Below are positions 5,305-5,498 of a stretch of 5,498 nucleotides of DNA, piece after piece. Under the pieces are notes generated by a model, which was given only the letters and a program-made list of their open reading frames with translations, searched no databases and was not told the DNA's origin. How positions within the stretch are numbered: position 1 is the first letter of the stretch; every line of letters starts with the position of its first letter. Position numbers and translations under genes: made by a program. The stretch is from NCBI GenBank assembly GCA_946544695.1, contig CAMNMO010000213.1:1-5498 (forward strand). The letters are read 5' to 3'. Source of the DNA: an uncultured Ruminococcus sp. (GTDB lineage Bacteria > Bacillota > Clostridia > Oscillospirales > Ruminococcaceae).

Positions 5305-5339
5305 CGACCCTCCTGCGGCGTGATGCTGCGGGAGGGTCG
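5305..5339 (+). terminator. Hairpin after cbiB, probable terminator
   Basis: CGACCCTCCTGC (5305-5316) pairs with GCGGGAGGGTCG (5328-5339) over 12 positions, with one G-U, around an 11-base loop, six bases after the cbiB stop. The tail is only ATCTTT, so termination may be incomplete. The right arm contains GGGAGGG, which is also the best ribosome-binding sequence for the frame starting at 5351. Confidence 0.6.
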
Positions 5340-5350
5340 ATCTTTATGCC

Positions 5351-5498
5351 GTGTATCTTGATATCATAAACGGTGTAGAATACAAAGTCAAAGATGACGC
5401 TGATGGTTCCACGGGTGCTGAATTGGCAGAGGAAGCTGCCGAAGTGCTGAATGAGTCTGAAAACAGTGAACAGGCTGTCGTGGAGAGTGAAGAACAGC
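5351..5498 (+). CDS. Partial acidic reading frame, N-terminus only
   Basis: This frame is open from 5324 to the right edge of the window and has no ATG. The best start is GTG at 5351, 14 bases after GGAGGG (5331-5336), which is a longer gap than usual. The 49 visible residues begin YLDIINGVEYKVKDD after the start and continue with an acidic stretch rich in Glu and Ala (ELAEEAAEVLNESENSEQ), probably helical or disordered. There is no signal peptide, membrane segment or known motif. The complementary strand is also open here but looks less protein-like. I cannot name a product; it could equally be the degraded start of a gene. Confidence 0.4.
   Translation, partial: MYLDIINGVEYKVKDDADGSTGAELAEEAAEVLNESENSEQAVVESEEQ

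Noticed and set aside
5346..5369. ATG at 5346 as the start of the next gene
   Set aside because: It reads only seven codons before a stop; the acidic frame starting with GTG at 5351 stays open.

Overview
The window looks like chromosomal DNA of a low-to-mid GC Gram-positive bacterium of the Clostridia, most likely a Ruminococcus-type member of the Oscillospiraceae. The reasons are a SpoVG homologue, a Gram-positive-type LexA, strong GGAGG-type ribosome binding sites, sigma-A-like promoters, very heavy use of ATA for isoleucine, and MurC, LexA and CbiB sequences of clostridial character. The genus is an inference from style, not from a database match.

Layout, left to right. Bases 1-127 are the right-hand part of a short non-coding repeat (copy 1), cut by the window edge. 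Bases 128-373 are AT-rich and gene-free; they hold a leftward promoter candidate, a palindrome and short direct repeats. spoVG runs leftward (655 to 374). A divergent intergenic region (656-1029) separates it from a rightward cluster murC (1030-2472), lexA (2534-3118) and an unnamed zinc-ribbon membrane protein (3167-3952), closed by a clear intrinsic terminator (3971-4003). Next comes a complete copy of the repeat (4039-4181), which has terminal inverted repeats and a 10-bp target duplication and is therefore MITE-like. A good promoter (4201-4229) then drives cbiB/cobD (4309-5298). A GC-rich hairpin (5305-5339) follows, and the start of another acidic reading frame runs off the right end.

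Functionally the genes are mostly housekeeping: peptidoglycan precursor synthesis (MurC), the SOS repressor (LexA), an RNA/DNA-binding developmental regulator (SpoVG) and a cobamide biosynthesis step (CbiB). murC, lexA and the zinc-ribbon gene are probably co-transcribed, because the gaps are short and no internal terminator is seen. The least explained items are the mobile repeat, which can be drawn as a multi-branched fold, and the zinc-ribbon protein with an unassigned C-terminal domain.
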